Below, in pieces: positions 36,030-44,056 of a stretch of 64,000 nucleotides of DNA. The stretch comes from Nesterenkonia salmonea (GTDB lineage Bacteria > Actinomycetota > Actinomycetes > Actinomycetales > Micrococcaceae). Both the position numbers and the translations under genes were made by a program. The notes beneath the pieces are model-generated. The model did no database searches and was not told the origin of the DNA. It saw only the letters and a list, made by a program, of their open reading frames with translations. How positions within the stretch are numbered: the first letter of the stretch is position 1; every line of letters begins with the position of its first letter. The stretch covers positions 50,165 through 114,164 of the forward strand of contig NZ_VAVZ01000004.1 in NCBI RefSeq assembly GCF_005771525.1, in the 5' to 3' direction.

Positions 36030-36704
36030 TCACGCGGAGACCCGCTTGTCAGTCCAGCGGGCAGCGCGGGTGCCGCTGTACTGAACCACGGTCACCAAAA
36101 TGACCATCAGCACGCAGGCGACAATCATGGTTTCGGTCTCATACCGGTAATAGCCGTAGCGGATGGCGAGATCGCCGATCCCGCCACCTCCTACGAGACC
36201 TGACATGGCGGAGTAGGAGATGAAGCTCACTGTGGTGATGGTGATCGAACCGATGATCGCCGGTTTGGCATCAACGAGCAGCACATTGCGAATGATCTGG
36301 CCTCGCGTGGCGCCCATGGCCCGGGAGGCCTCTACGGCGCCGGTTCCGAGTTGGGTGATGTTCTGCTCCACCAGCCGTGCGAAGTAGGGAATGGCGTTGA
36401 TCGTCAGGGGCACGATCACGGCTGCTGTTCCCACCGAAGTCCCAACAATGAGGCGGGTAAAGGGGATGATCGCGATCAGCAGGATCAGGAACGGAAATGA
36501 CCGCACCATATTGACCAGAGCGGAGACTACCGCATGCGACTTAGGGGTGGGTTTCAGCCCACCCGGGGCGTGACTCCAGAGCCAAATACCAAGCGGTGTG
36601 CCCAGCAGAACAGCCAGCGGGATCGCCACACCGATCATGGCGAACGTTTCCAACATCGCCTGATTGATCTCAGGCAGACGATCCAGAATGATATCGAAGC
36701 TCAT
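36030..36704 (-). CDS. metI: Methionine ABC importer permease
   Basis: A 224-aa MetI-type permease. The family pattern is clear: ETFAMIGVAIPLAVLLGTPLGIWL, NMVRSFPFLILLIAIIPFTRLIVGTSVGT, and the EAA loop EASRAMGATRGQIIRNVLLVDAKPAI, followed by GLVGGGGIGDLAIRYGYYRYE. It forms a homodimeric channel coupled to MetN. The start shares a base with the metN stop. Confidence 0.94.
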   Translation of the reverse strand: MSFDIILDRLPEINQAMLETFAMIGVAIPLAVLLGTPLGIWLWSHAPGGLKPTPKSHAVVSALVNMVRSFPFLILLIAIIPFTRLIVGTSVGTAAVIVPLTINAIPYFARLVEQNITQLGTGAVEASRAMGATRGQIIRNVLLVDAKPAIIGSITITTVSFISYSAMSGLVGGGGIGDLAIRYGYYRYETETMIVACVLMVILVTVVQYSGTRAARWTDKRVSA

Positions 36705-37612
36705 CAGCGCAGCCCTCCCTCGACCGCAGCGAAGATCTTGTTCTCACGAGGAGCAGCCGAATCCCTGCGCACCGGATCCACGTGTCGGTCATAGTGCTGG
36801 ACACCTTCTGCGGTCGGGTCGAACCCGCCTTGTGATGCCTCCGCTCCGGCACGCCGGACACTGATGCCATCGGACACCAGGTACCGGCCAATGGAAGTGG
36901 TGGGGGCGAAGCCCTCTCGGCACAATTCCGCGGCGGCGAACTTCTCCACCACACGCCCCTGCTCCATCACCGCGACATTGTCAGCCAGGGCTTTGATAAC
37001 TTCCATCTCATGGGTGACAATCACCACCGTAATACCGAACTCAGTGTTGATATCCGCCAGGTACTGCAGCACGGTGGCTGTGGTGAATGGGTCAAGTGCT
37101 GAGGTCGGTTCATCACACAGCAGCACTTGAGGTTTGGTAGCCAGTGCGCGCGCGATCGCTACCCGCTGCTTCTGGCCTCCCGAAAGTTGTGCGGGATAGT
37201 TTTTGGTCTTATCGGTGATGTCGACGATCTCCAACGCCTCAGCTGCCCGCCGGCGTCGTTGTGTCTTGTCCTTCACCCCAGCGAACTTCAGCGAAAGTTC
37301 CACATTCTGCAGGACGGTGAGGTTGTTCACCAGGTTGAAGCCCTGAAAGATCATGCCTATCTGGTGGCGGGCTCGTCGAAGCCCTTCGGCGTTTAGCCCT
37401 GTCAGCTCCGTATCGCCGACCCACACCTGTCCTGCAGTGGGACGTTCCAGAAGATTGATATTCCGCAGGAGAGTTGATTTTCCGGCCCCTGAGAAACCTA
37501 TGATCCCTTGGATACTTCCGTCTGGAATCTCCAAAGAAACATCATCGACTGCCACAATCGGTTCTTTGGCTCCGGAGGCGAACGTCGTCGACACACGGCG
37601 AAGCGAAATCAT
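36704..37612 (-). CDS. metN: Methionine ABC importer ATP-binding protein
   Basis: ATPase of the methionine importer, 302 aa. Walker A GFSGAGKST, Q-loop MIFQGFNLVNNLTV, signature LSGGQKQRVAIARAL, Walker B VLLCDEPTSALDP, H-loop VTHEMEV. The C-terminal ~60 residues are short and do not look like a full ACT-type NIL regulatory domain, so feedback by bound methionine may be missing. It leads the operon metN-metI-metQ-metQ2-dszC-like and is directly preceded by a SAM-clan riboswitch. Confidence 0.93.
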   Translation of the reverse strand: MISLRRVSTTFASGAKEPIVAVDDVSLEIPDGSIQGIIGFSGAGKSTLLRNINLLERPTAGQVWVGDTELTGLNAEGLRRARHQIGMIFQGFNLVNNLTVLQNVELSLKFAGVKDKTQRRRRAAEALEIVDITDKTKNYPAQLSGGQKQRVAIARALATKPQVLLCDEPTSALDPFTTATVLQYLADINTEFGITVVIVTHEMEVIKALADNVAVMEQGRVVEKFAAAELCREGFAPTTSIGRYLVSDGISVRRAGAEASQGGFDPTAEGVQHYDRHVDPVRRDSAAPRENKIFAAVEGGLR

Positions 37613-37621
37613 GAGCTATCT

Positions 37622-37704
37622 CCATCGTTCTGGCGTTAGCACCTCGCCCTATGGGCCGGTTGCTGCGACGTCTTCGGGCCAGATCCCTCGGTCGCTCTGG
37701 ATGG
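37622..37704 (-). promoter_or_regulatory. SAM-clan riboswitch (R2) ahead of metN
   Basis: On the minus strand, CCATC (37704-37700) closes on GATGG (37626-37622). P2 arms GCGAC/GTCGC, GAGGGATCTGGCCC, GCAGCAACC and GGTGCTAACGCC are almost identical to R1. The metN ribosome site GGAG (37623-37620) is formed partly by the last two P1 bases and lies 7 nt before ATG. SAM binding should therefore block translation of the methionine importer. Confidence 0.87.
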
Positions 37705-37816
37705 CGTACAACACCGTACTCTATGCGCTGAACATATCCCTGAGTCAAACCGTGCCCACGATGAGTCAACCCGGAGGGCTTGTCATGAACTTTTATCTCA
37801 GAGTGTGAAGCAATGT

Positions 37817-37846
37817 TTGATCTTTCGGCAGATGGGGTCGTACTGT
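37817..37846 (+). promoter_or_regulatory. Candidate promoter of riboswitch R3 transcript
   Basis: TTGATC (37817-37822), an 18-bp spacer and TACTGT (37841-37846). A start about 7 nt downstream would place the 5' end just before P1 of R3 at 37857. A similar TTGCTC-18-TACGGT arrangement precedes R5, which supports both. Confidence 0.5.
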
Positions 37847-37856
37847 TTGCGGGTAA

Positions 37857-37970
37857 CCATCCCGAGCGGCTGAGAGATCTGGCTCAGTGACGCCGCAGCA
37901 ACCCGGGGTTCGACGTGCTTCCACATGGAAGACCTGCGTTCGTGCCGGGTGCTACCGCCAGGACCGATGG
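37857..37970 (+). promoter_or_regulatory. SAM-clan riboswitch (R3) ahead of the second monooxygenase unit
   Basis: CCATC (37857-37861) pairs with GATGG (37966-37970). P2 arms GCGGC/GCCGC, GAGAGATCTGGCTC, GCAGCAACCC and CCGGGTGCTACCGCC form the conserved core. P3 is ~31 nt longer than in R5 and contains its own small hairpin. The GGGAG right after P1 does not serve the monooxygenase, which starts 215 nt further on, but would serve the GTG of a 29-codon leader ORF. Confidence 0.85.
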
Positions 37971-37982
37971 GAGAAATATTTC

Positions 37983-38072
37983 GTGAACATTTCAGCATCA
38001 CAAGCGGATCGCGCCTGGAACGTCTCTCCAGCCATGTGGGGAACGGCCCCTGGCTGTTCCCCCTTGTCCTAA
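37983..38072 (+). CDS. Possible leader peptide ORF (29 aa) downstream of R3
   Basis: GTG at 37983 lies 8-9 nt after GGGAG at the 3' edge of riboswitch P1, and the frame closes at TAA 38070-38072. The peptide would be 29 aa with one internal Met and one Cys close to the stop. Its second half overlaps two competing hairpins. Length and position fit a translated leader rather than a functional protein; chance occurrence is possible. Confidence 0.35.
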   Translation: MNISASQADRAWNVSPAMWGTAPGCSPLS

Positions 38073-38079
38073 GCCAGGG
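38038..38079 (+). promoter_or_regulatory. Mutually exclusive hairpins in the R3 leader
   Basis: Hairpin A pairs GGGGAAC (38038-38044) with GTTCCCC (38056-38062). Hairpin B pairs CCCTGGCT (38048-38055) with AGCCAGGG (38072-38079). B's 5' arm is A's loop and A's 3' arm is B's loop, so only one can form easily. Neither is followed by a U run, so this is not a classical intrinsic terminator. The leader ORF stop codon touches B's 3' arm. Confidence 0.45.
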
Positions 38080-38184
38080 AGCGGAGCCCAACTCCACGGT
38101 GGTACTGCGCCCCGGCACGCCCTTTCAGTCTCGGCAGTATTGTGCCGCTCTCTTTGCCCATGTCCAGTAACTTCGGAGGTCAGA

Positions 38185-39624
38185 TTGTCCCCTCAGCCAC
38201 TCATTCTCAGCGCATTTCTCATGAACACAACCAGTCACATTATTGGTGGGGCATGGCGGCTTCAGGAGGCCCAACAGCACCGATTCACTGAGCTCCCGCA
38301 CTGGATTTCATTAGTCAAGAAGCTTGAAGATGCTGGTTTTGATGTCGCGTTCTTTGCTGATGTGGTCGGCCTGTACGGTGACCATGAAGGGGGCTGGGCC
38401 TCTCATCTGCGCAGGGGGCTTCAGGTGCCGTCCAATGATCCTTTGGTTCTGCTCTCCGCGCTGGCTGCCGTCACTGACCGTATCGGTCTTGCGCTGACTT
38501 CCTCGGTGATTCAGGCCCATCCGTTCACCTTCGCTCGTCAGCTCTCCACGCTGGACCACCTCTCCGGTGGCCGCGTCGGATGGAATGTGGTGACTAACTC
38601 TCAGGAGAACGCACACAAAAACTTCGGTGCCAGCGGCCTCGCGAAGCACGACGACCGCTACGCCTGGGCTGAGGAGTACCTCGAGGTCTGCTACAAACTC
38701 TGGGAGGGGTCCTGGGCCGAGGGCGCCCTGCTGCAGGATAAAACGGTCACCCACGATCGTGGTCGTGGTCTGCACGCGGATCCAGCAAAGGTAGCCAAAA
38801 TCAACCACACCGGTGAGCGTTACTCGGTGGAAGGTCCGCACCTTTCCTCGCCGTCACCGCAGCGCACCCCCTACCTTTTCCAGGCGGGGTCCTCCGATCG
38901 CGGCCGCGATGTGGCCGCAGCTCATGCCGAGGCCACCTTCTCAATGGCCCCAAGGCGAGATATTGCCGCCGCCCACGCCCAGGACGTCCGCGAGCGCACT
39001 GCCAGGTTCGGCCGTCGACCAGACGATGTGAAGTTCATTCAGGGCCTGTCCTTTGTCATTGGATCGACCGAAGCCGAGGCGCAGGAGAAAGCCCGGAACC
39101 TGGACGACGCGATTGACGATCATGCGCTGATCGCCCATACAGCTGGCAGCATCGGAGTAGACGTCGGGCACCTCCCCATTGACACTCCCCTGGAGGACCT
39201 AGAACACACCGAAGGTGCACAGGGTCATCTGTCCGAGATCAAGAAGATCGCACCCAACGGCCGGGTGACGCTGCGGGACCTTGCGCATTTCCGCGCCCAA
39301 TCCACACGCGTGGTGGGCACTCCGGAACAGATCGCCGATGAGCTAGCCGCCTGGCAGGACGCCGGGATTGACGGCATCAACGTCATGAATTCCACAATTC
39401 CGGGTTCCTACGAGGAGTTCATCGACCACGTGCTGCCGGTCTTGCGGGACCGCGGCCTAGCCCGCAGTGGTGATGAATCCGACGCCCCCACCAGCCTTCG
39501 GGCGCGCGTGACCGGCTCGGACAGGCTTCCCGACTCCCATCCGGCAGCTGCTTACAGAGGGGCTTTCGAACACCTCACAGCGGCCGCCACTGAGACCCCC
39601 AAAGAGGAGCTGCTGCGCCTCTGA
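38185..39624 (+). CDS. FMN-dependent monooxygenase, NtaA/SnaA/DszA family (copy 2)
   Basis: A 479-aa luciferase-like flavoprotein, start TTG at 38185 set by GGAGGT at 38175-38180. Signatures: LEDAGFDVAFFADVVGLYG, LTSSVIQAHPFTFARQLSTLDHLSGGRVGWNVVTN, SPQRTPYLFQAGSSDRGRDVAA and VVGTPEQIADELAAW. Needs FMNH2 from a reductase; a flavin reductase gene with a matching riboswitch lies 8 kb away. It is first in a unit with a family-1 binding protein and two permeases. The tail (residues ~425-479) goes beyond copy 1. Substrate unknown. Confidence 0.9.
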   Translation: MSPQPLILSAFLMNTTSHIIGGAWRLQEAQQHRFTELPHWISLVKKLEDAGFDVAFFADVVGLYGDHEGGWASHLRRGLQVPSNDPLVLLSALAAVTDRIGLALTSSVIQAHPFTFARQLSTLDHLSGGRVGWNVVTNSQENAHKNFGASGLAKHDDRYAWAEEYLEVCYKLWEGSWAEGALLQDKTVTHDRGRGLHADPAKVAKINHTGERYSVEGPHLSSPSPQRTPYLFQAGSSDRGRDVAAAHAEATFSMAPRRDIAAAHAQDVRERTARFGRRPDDVKFIQGLSFVIGSTEAEAQEKARNLDDAIDDHALIAHTAGSIGVDVGHLPIDTPLEDLEHTEGAQGHLSEIKKIAPNGRVTLRDLAHFRAQSTRVVGTPEQIADELAAWQDAGIDGINVMNSTIPGSYEEFIDHVLPVLRDRGLARSGDESDAPTSLRARVTGSDRLPDSHPAAAYRGAFEHLTAAATETPKEELLRL

Positions 39625-39685
39625 GCGCGACGAGCCCCAGAAGTCGGTGACACAACCGACTCATCCCACACCATGAAGGAGCACC

Positions 39686-41035
39686 ATGACACAGAAGAAT
39701 CACTCGCAGACACGCACACGCGGCGTGGCTGTGACGGCAGGCACCTCAATTCTGGCCCTGACATTGGCCGCCTGCTCCGGTGCCAGCGGCGCAGTTGAGG
39801 GAGACGCGTTTGCAGGCGACCATGAGGGCCAAGAGCTCAATATCCTGATCAACGCTTCCCATGAAGGAGCCGGTGACTGGCTCGCTGAGGGCTTCGAGGA
39901 GGAGACCGGCGTCGTCGTCAACGTCACGACCGTCCCGTACGACGAAATCGCTTCCCAATTGACCTTGGACCAACAATCCGGTGCCAATGTCTACGATGTC
40001 TCGGCACCCTGGTACGTCTCATTGGGCGACCTGGCAGCCGATGGCAGCATCCAGCCCATCACAGAGTTTGTCGAAGAACACCCGGACATTGATGTGGACG
40101 ATTTCATTCCTACCATTTGGGAGCCTTACGCCTACGTTGATGAGGAAATCTACGGTCTCCCCTTCGACGGCGATATCCACGCGCTGTTCTACAACACGGA
40201 GATTCTGGAACGCAATGGTTTTGACGCTCCGCCAGCGACCTGGGATGAGTACGCCGAGCAGGTAGCGACTATTACCGAGAATGAGAGCGACGACGGCGTC
40301 TACGGTGCAGCCGTCTTTGGTGAGCAGTCACCGCTCATTCTTGGGGCCAGCTTCGCCAACCGGTTGGCAGGCTACGGGGGCGAGTTCCTCGATGAGGACG
40401 GGAACCCTGCCATCAACTCCCCCGAAGCCGTCGCCTCTCTGGAGGCCCTGGAAGATATCTGGGACGACGCCCTGCCGACACCAGCCGAAACCGACTTCGG
40501 TGCGGGTAACTCCGCCTGGTTCGCCGGAAATGTGGCTTTCATAGAGAACTGGACTGATTTGGGTGTTCGGTCTCAGGATCCTGATTCAGGTTCTGAGGTC
40601 ATCGACGACTGGGGTGTGACGTACTTGCCACGCGCCAATGCCGAAGATGACCCGCGCGCCTCGCTCGTAGCAGGTTTCAGCTGGGTGGTGGCAGGCAATA
40701 CGGACAATGCCGATCTTGCCCAGCAGTTCATCGAATGGGCGGCATCCACTGAGGTCAACTCAGAACTTCTCACCGCCCTGCCACCAACTGGCATCGATCC
40801 CAACCGCATCTCCTCCCTGGAGGACGAAACCTACGGCGAGGAGTTCCCTGAACTTCAGGAGGTCAACGCCTCCACGCTCCATGGTGCACTGGCCTGGCCC
40901 ACCGGCCAGAACGCCACTGAGGCGGCCCAGATCCTCACCGATGAACTGGCTGCGTACCTCTCAGGCCAGCGCAGCTCGGCTCAGGAGACGCTGGATACAG
41001 TCCAAGCCGAATGGGAGAGGCTCCTTGTCGACTGA
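39686..41035 (+). CDS. ABC importer substrate-binding lipoprotein, family 1 (sugar-type)
   Basis: A 449-aa lipoprotein (lipobox LAAC, about Cys30) of extracellular solute-binding family 1. Typical elements are LNILINASHEGAGDWLAEGFEEETGVVV, DVSAPWYVSLGDLAADGSIQPITEFV, YGLPFDGDIHALFYNTEILERNGFDAPPATWDEY and ASLVAGFSWVVAGNT. Members bind sugars, polyols or sugar phosphates. Being in a riboswitch-led sulfur unit, it may bind a sulfur-containing sugar-like or other polar molecule. ATGAAGGAGCACC gives a clear ribosome site. Confidence 0.85.
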   Translation: MTQKNHSQTRTRGVAVTAGTSILALTLAACSGASGAVEGDAFAGDHEGQELNILINASHEGAGDWLAEGFEEETGVVVNVTTVPYDEIASQLTLDQQSGANVYDVSAPWYVSLGDLAADGSIQPITEFVEEHPDIDVDDFIPTIWEPYAYVDEEIYGLPFDGDIHALFYNTEILERNGFDAPPATWDEYAEQVATITENESDDGVYGAAVFGEQSPLILGASFANRLAGYGGEFLDEDGNPAINSPEAVASLEALEDIWDDALPTPAETDFGAGNSAWFAGNVAFIENWTDLGVRSQDPDSGSEVIDDWGVTYLPRANAEDDPRASLVAGFSWVVAGNTDNADLAQQFIEWAASTEVNSELLTALPPTGIDPNRISSLEDETYGEEFPELQEVNASTLHGALAWPTGQNATEAAQILTDELAAYLSGQRSSAQETLDTVQAEWERLLVD

Positions 41036-42014
41036 CATCTCTGCGGAACCTCGCTCCCAACACACACCAGTGGCGGAGGTTCCCGGTGTGGCCGTCCCGT
41101 CTGGGCATCCCGGGGGTTCCGGAGGACCCAGACGTCGCGGCCGGTTCACAGCGCGCCTCTACCACCGGATTTTCATCAGCCCCAGCGTGTTGGTCCTTCT
41201 GGTCTTGGCGGCCTATCCGCTGGTGTTCATCGCATCAGCCGCGCTGACCCGCTCCAGCCTGGGCAACCCGTTCCAAGAGTTTGTGGGCGCGGCCAATTTT
41301 CAGACCGCGGTGAGCTCCCCTGCAATTCGTGACTCCCTTGCACTAGGTACCGGCTATGCCTTCGGTGTCGCAGTCGCTTCCACGGCATTGGGTACCGTGA
41401 CCGCGGTAGCGCTGTGGCGGTCACTGCATGCTGGGGCGTTCGTCAGGACCGTTCTGCTGCTTCCGATGATCGTGCCACCAGTGGTTGTAGGCATCCTGTT
41501 TGGGTTCATCTTCAGTCCCTCCGGCGGACTTCTGCACACACTGATTCGCCGTTTCACTCCCGGTTCGGGAACCTTCGCGGTGCTGTCAGATACGACGTGG
41601 GCAATCTTCGGGGTCGCTCTGGCTGATGTGTGGGAGTGGACCCCGTTGGTGGTGCTGCTCGTTTTCACCGCTCTGCTAGGCCAACAGCCAGAGATCATTG
41701 AGGCAGCCCAACTGGACGGCGCCAGCGGGTACCAAATGTTCCGGCACATCACACTGCCCGCCGTGGCCGGCACGATCATCGCCGCATTCATGATTCGGCT
41801 CATCCTGGCTTTCAAAGTCTTCGACCTCGTCTACGTGATGACCTCTGGAGGCCCTGGGTCTTCAACCCAGGTGCCAGCGTTCCTGATCTGGAGGTCTGCC
41901 CTGCAGAATTTTGATGTGGGCATCGCCGCAACCATCACACTTCTTCTGGCGATCGTGGTGACTGTTGTCACAATCCCCGTTTTCCTGATCACCAAGAGGC
42001 TCCGCGATGACTGA
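41025..42014 (+). CDS. ABC importer permease 1 (MalF/UgpA-like)
   Basis: A 329-aa six-helix permease. I start it at TTG 41025, preceded by GGGAGAGG and overlapping the binding-protein stop by 11 bp; the longer frame from 40707 only re-reads that gene. The first ~45 residues are hydrophilic. The EAA loop EAAQLDGASGYQMFRHITLPAVAGTIIAAF is typical of sugar-type permeases. Confidence 0.87.
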   Translation: MSTDISAEPRSQHTPVAEVPGVAVPSGHPGGSGGPRRRGRFTARLYHRIFISPSVLVLLVLAAYPLVFIASAALTRSSLGNPFQEFVGAANFQTAVSSPAIRDSLALGTGYAFGVAVASTALGTVTAVALWRSLHAGAFVRTVLLLPMIVPPVVVGILFGFIFSPSGGLLHTLIRRFTPGSGTFAVLSDTTWAIFGVALADVWEWTPLVVLLVFTALLGQQPEIIEAAQLDGASGYQMFRHITLPAVAGTIIAAFMIRLILAFKVFDLVYVMTSGGPGSSTQVPAFLIWRSALQNFDVGIAATITLLLAIVVTVVTIPVFLITKRLRDD

Positions 42015-42894
42015 CACCCTCAACACCACCAATGCTGCCCAGGCCTTCAACTCACGCCGGTTCCGCAAAAGGCTGCCCACCCCTGGTAAACCCCGTCCCT
42101 CACTGCTGGCCAATACGTGGGTACTGCTGAGCGTGATCGTGGTTCTGGTACCGCTGCTCTACCTGATATCCATCTCCTTCATGACTCAAGGGCAGATCGC
42201 CTCCGGCATTCTTGTTCCCACCGACCCTGCCTTCAGCAACTGGTCCAATGCGTGGGACTCAGCGATTCCCCGAGGTGTCCTCAACTCGCTTATGGCGGCC
42301 TTCGGAGGCGCGATCCTCACGCTGCTGCTCGCACTCCCAGGTGCGTGGGCGATAGCCAGGCACCGGACGGGCGGCAAAGCCCTGTCAGGTCTGATTCTGA
42401 GCCCCTGGCTTCTTCCCCCGATTGTGGCGATCATTCCGCTGCTCACACTTTTGCGGATCCTGGGTCTGACGAACACGCTGGAGGGTCTCACCCTGGTGTA
42501 CGCGCTCATCAACGTGCCTGTTGCCATCTGGCTCCTGGACGGGTTCATCCGCCGGATACCGGTGGAAATCGAAGAAGCCGGTCGCATCGATGGTGCCAAT
42601 GAGGGGCAGCTGCTGCTGCGCGTGGTCACTCCCATGTTGGCACCGGCACTCATAGCGGTCGGAGTGATCGCCGCCATTCTGAACTACAACGAGTTCCTCT
42701 TCGCGACGTTCCTCACCCAGAGCCAGGAGAGCCAGACGGTCCCCGTGCTCTTGGCGGGGATGCTCAGCGAGCGGGTCCAAGACTTCGGCCGGATTGCCGC
42801 CTCTTCGCTGATCGCCGTTATTCCGATTTTCACCGTAGCTGTGCTGCTGCAGCGATACCTCATTGAAGGACTGACAACAGGCGCAGTGAAATAG
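42007..42894 (+). CDS. ABC importer permease 2 (MalG/UgpE-like)
   Basis: A 295-aa six-helix permease with the EAA loop EEAGRIDGANEGQLLLRVVTPMLAPALIA and the conserved LLPPIVAIIPL segment. It overlaps permease 1 by 8 bp and ends the unit. No ATPase gene follows; sugar-type systems in actinobacteria often borrow a shared MsmK/MsiK ATPase encoded elsewhere. Confidence 0.88.
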   Translation: MTDTLNTTNAAQAFNSRRFRKRLPTPGKPRPSLLANTWVLLSVIVVLVPLLYLISISFMTQGQIASGILVPTDPAFSNWSNAWDSAIPRGVLNSLMAAFGGAILTLLLALPGAWAIARHRTGGKALSGLILSPWLLPPIVAIIPLLTLLRILGLTNTLEGLTLVYALINVPVAIWLLDGFIRRIPVEIEEAGRIDGANEGQLLLRVVTPMLAPALIAVGVIAAILNYNEFLFATFLTQSQESQTVPVLLAGMLSERVQDFGRIAASSLIAVIPIFTVAVLLQRYLIEGLTTGAVK

Positions 42895-42901
42895 CCCTCA
42901 T

Positions 42902-42918
42902 GCGCCGTCAGGCGGCGC
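42902..42918. terminator. Candidate bidirectional terminator hairpin
   Basis: GCGCCG (42902-42907) and CGGCGC (42913-42918) with a 5-nt loop, located in the 33-bp gap between two convergent units. No U tract follows on either side, so termination efficiency is doubtful. Confidence 0.3.
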
Positions 42919-42927
42919 TGAGACCGC

Positions 42928-43998
42928 TCAGAGTTCGGAGGAAACCGACCAGATGTTGATACCGGTGTCACCTTGGGTGATGGTGTCGATAGCGGCGAGC
43001 TCATCCGATGAGAAGTTGGTGTTGCTCACTGCTGCGAGGTTCTCATCCAACTGAGCAGTTGATGATGCTCCCAGCAAGACTGATGTGGCACCGCCGTCAC
43101 GCAACAGCCAGGCGATGGCCAACTGAGCCAGAGTTTGTCCGCGCGCTGCTGCGACGTCGTTGAGCTGCCGCAGCCTGTTGAGGTTGTCGTCACTGAGGTG
43201 GTGACCCAGCAGGGAAGACCGCCCACCAGAGGGCTTCGCCTCAGGGTTCTTGAGGTACTTGTCGGTCAGAAGGCCCTGGGCCAGCGGGGTGAAGGCAATC
43301 GACCCTAGTCCGGTCTCCTCCAGAGTGTCCAAGAGGCCGTCTTCGACCCATCTGTTGAGCATGGAGTAGGCAGGTTGGTGAATCACTAGTGGGGTGCCCA
43401 ACTCCCGTGCGATGCGCGCAGCTTCCCTGGTCCGTTCCGCTGAGTAGGAAGAGATCCCCACGTAGAGCGCTTTGCCGGAACGCACAGCAGCATCCAACGC
43501 CTCAATGGTCTCTTCAAGTGGGGTATCCGGATCAACACGGTGAGAGTAGAAGATGTCCACGTAGTCCAGGCCCATACGGCCGAGGGCCTCGTCCAAACTG
43601 GCCAGGGTGTACTTCCGAGATCCAAAATTGCCGTAGGGTCCCGGCCACATGTCCCAGCCGGATTTGGAAGAGATAATCAGTTCATCGCGGTAGGGCTTGA
43701 GATCTTTGGCCATGATGCGTCCAAAGTTTTCTTCCGCCGCTCCGTAGGGCGGACCGTAGTTATTGGCCAGATCAAAGTGAGTGATTCCGGAGTCGAAGGC
43801 GTGTCGGATGATCTCGCGTTGATCGGCGAAGGGTGTCGAGTCGCCAAAGTTCCACCACAGGCCCAAAGAGATCGGAGGCAATAACAGCCCACTGCGTCCG
43901 ACCCTCCGGTAGTTGAACTGTGAGTACCGACTCTCGGCTGCCGTATAGGGGGTGTGGGTCTCCTGACCCCAAGCAGATACATCGACTGACTGTGTCAC
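42928..43998 (-). CDS. Aldo/keto reductase, YghZ/L-glyceraldehyde-3-phosphate reductase type
   Basis: A 356-aa NADPH-dependent aldehyde reductase. The catalytic tetrad is visible: Asp76 (FDLANNYG), Tyr81, Lys112 (SSKSGW) and His153 (YSHR); the NNYGPPYGAAEENFGR loop and the SGWDMWPGPYGNFGSRKY stretch mark the YghZ branch, which reduces small sugar aldehydes and methylglyoxal. GTG 43996-43998 is chosen for AAGGAG 5 nt upstream. It lies 58 bp after a DszC-like gene in the riboswitch R4 unit, so it may reduce an aldehyde freed by oxidative desulfonation. Confidence 0.88.
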   Translation of the reverse strand: MTQSVDVSAWGQETHTPYTAAESRYSQFNYRRVGRSGLLLPPISLGLWWNFGDSTPFADQREIIRHAFDSGITHFDLANNYGPPYGAAEENFGRIMAKDLKPYRDELIISSKSGWDMWPGPYGNFGSRKYTLASLDEALGRMGLDYVDIFYSHRVDPDTPLEETIEALDAAVRSGKALYVGISSYSAERTREAARIARELGTPLVIHQPAYSMLNRWVEDGLLDTLEETGLGSIAFTPLAQGLLTDKYLKNPEAKPSGGRSSLLGHHLSDDNLNRLRQLNDVAAARGQTLAQLAIAWLLRDGGATSVLLGASSTAQLDENLAAVSNTNFSSDELAAIDTITQGDTGINIWSVSSEL

Positions 43999-44056
43999 CG
44001 CTACTCCTTCATTAGGTGTGGATTCCCTGGGGCTACTGTACCGAGCCGGTCGCCAC

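Larger units (their letters stand above)
37613..38184. other. Gene-poor divergent regulatory region between metN and the second monooxygenase
   Basis: About 570 bp without a protein-coding gene of normal size. It contains riboswitch R2 on the minus strand, riboswitch R3 on the plus strand, a candidate promoter for R3, a possible 29-codon leader ORF (37983-38072) and two overlapping hairpins (38038-38079). TTGACT on the minus strand near 37750 could be the metN -35 box. Past the hairpins I see only an untranslated stretch leading to the Shine-Dalgarno GGAGGT at 38175-38180. Confidence 0.7.

Noticed and set aside
42902..42918. Strong intrinsic terminator between the convergent sulfur units
   Set aside because: Only a 6-bp stem without a U tract, so it is listed only as a low-confidence terminator.
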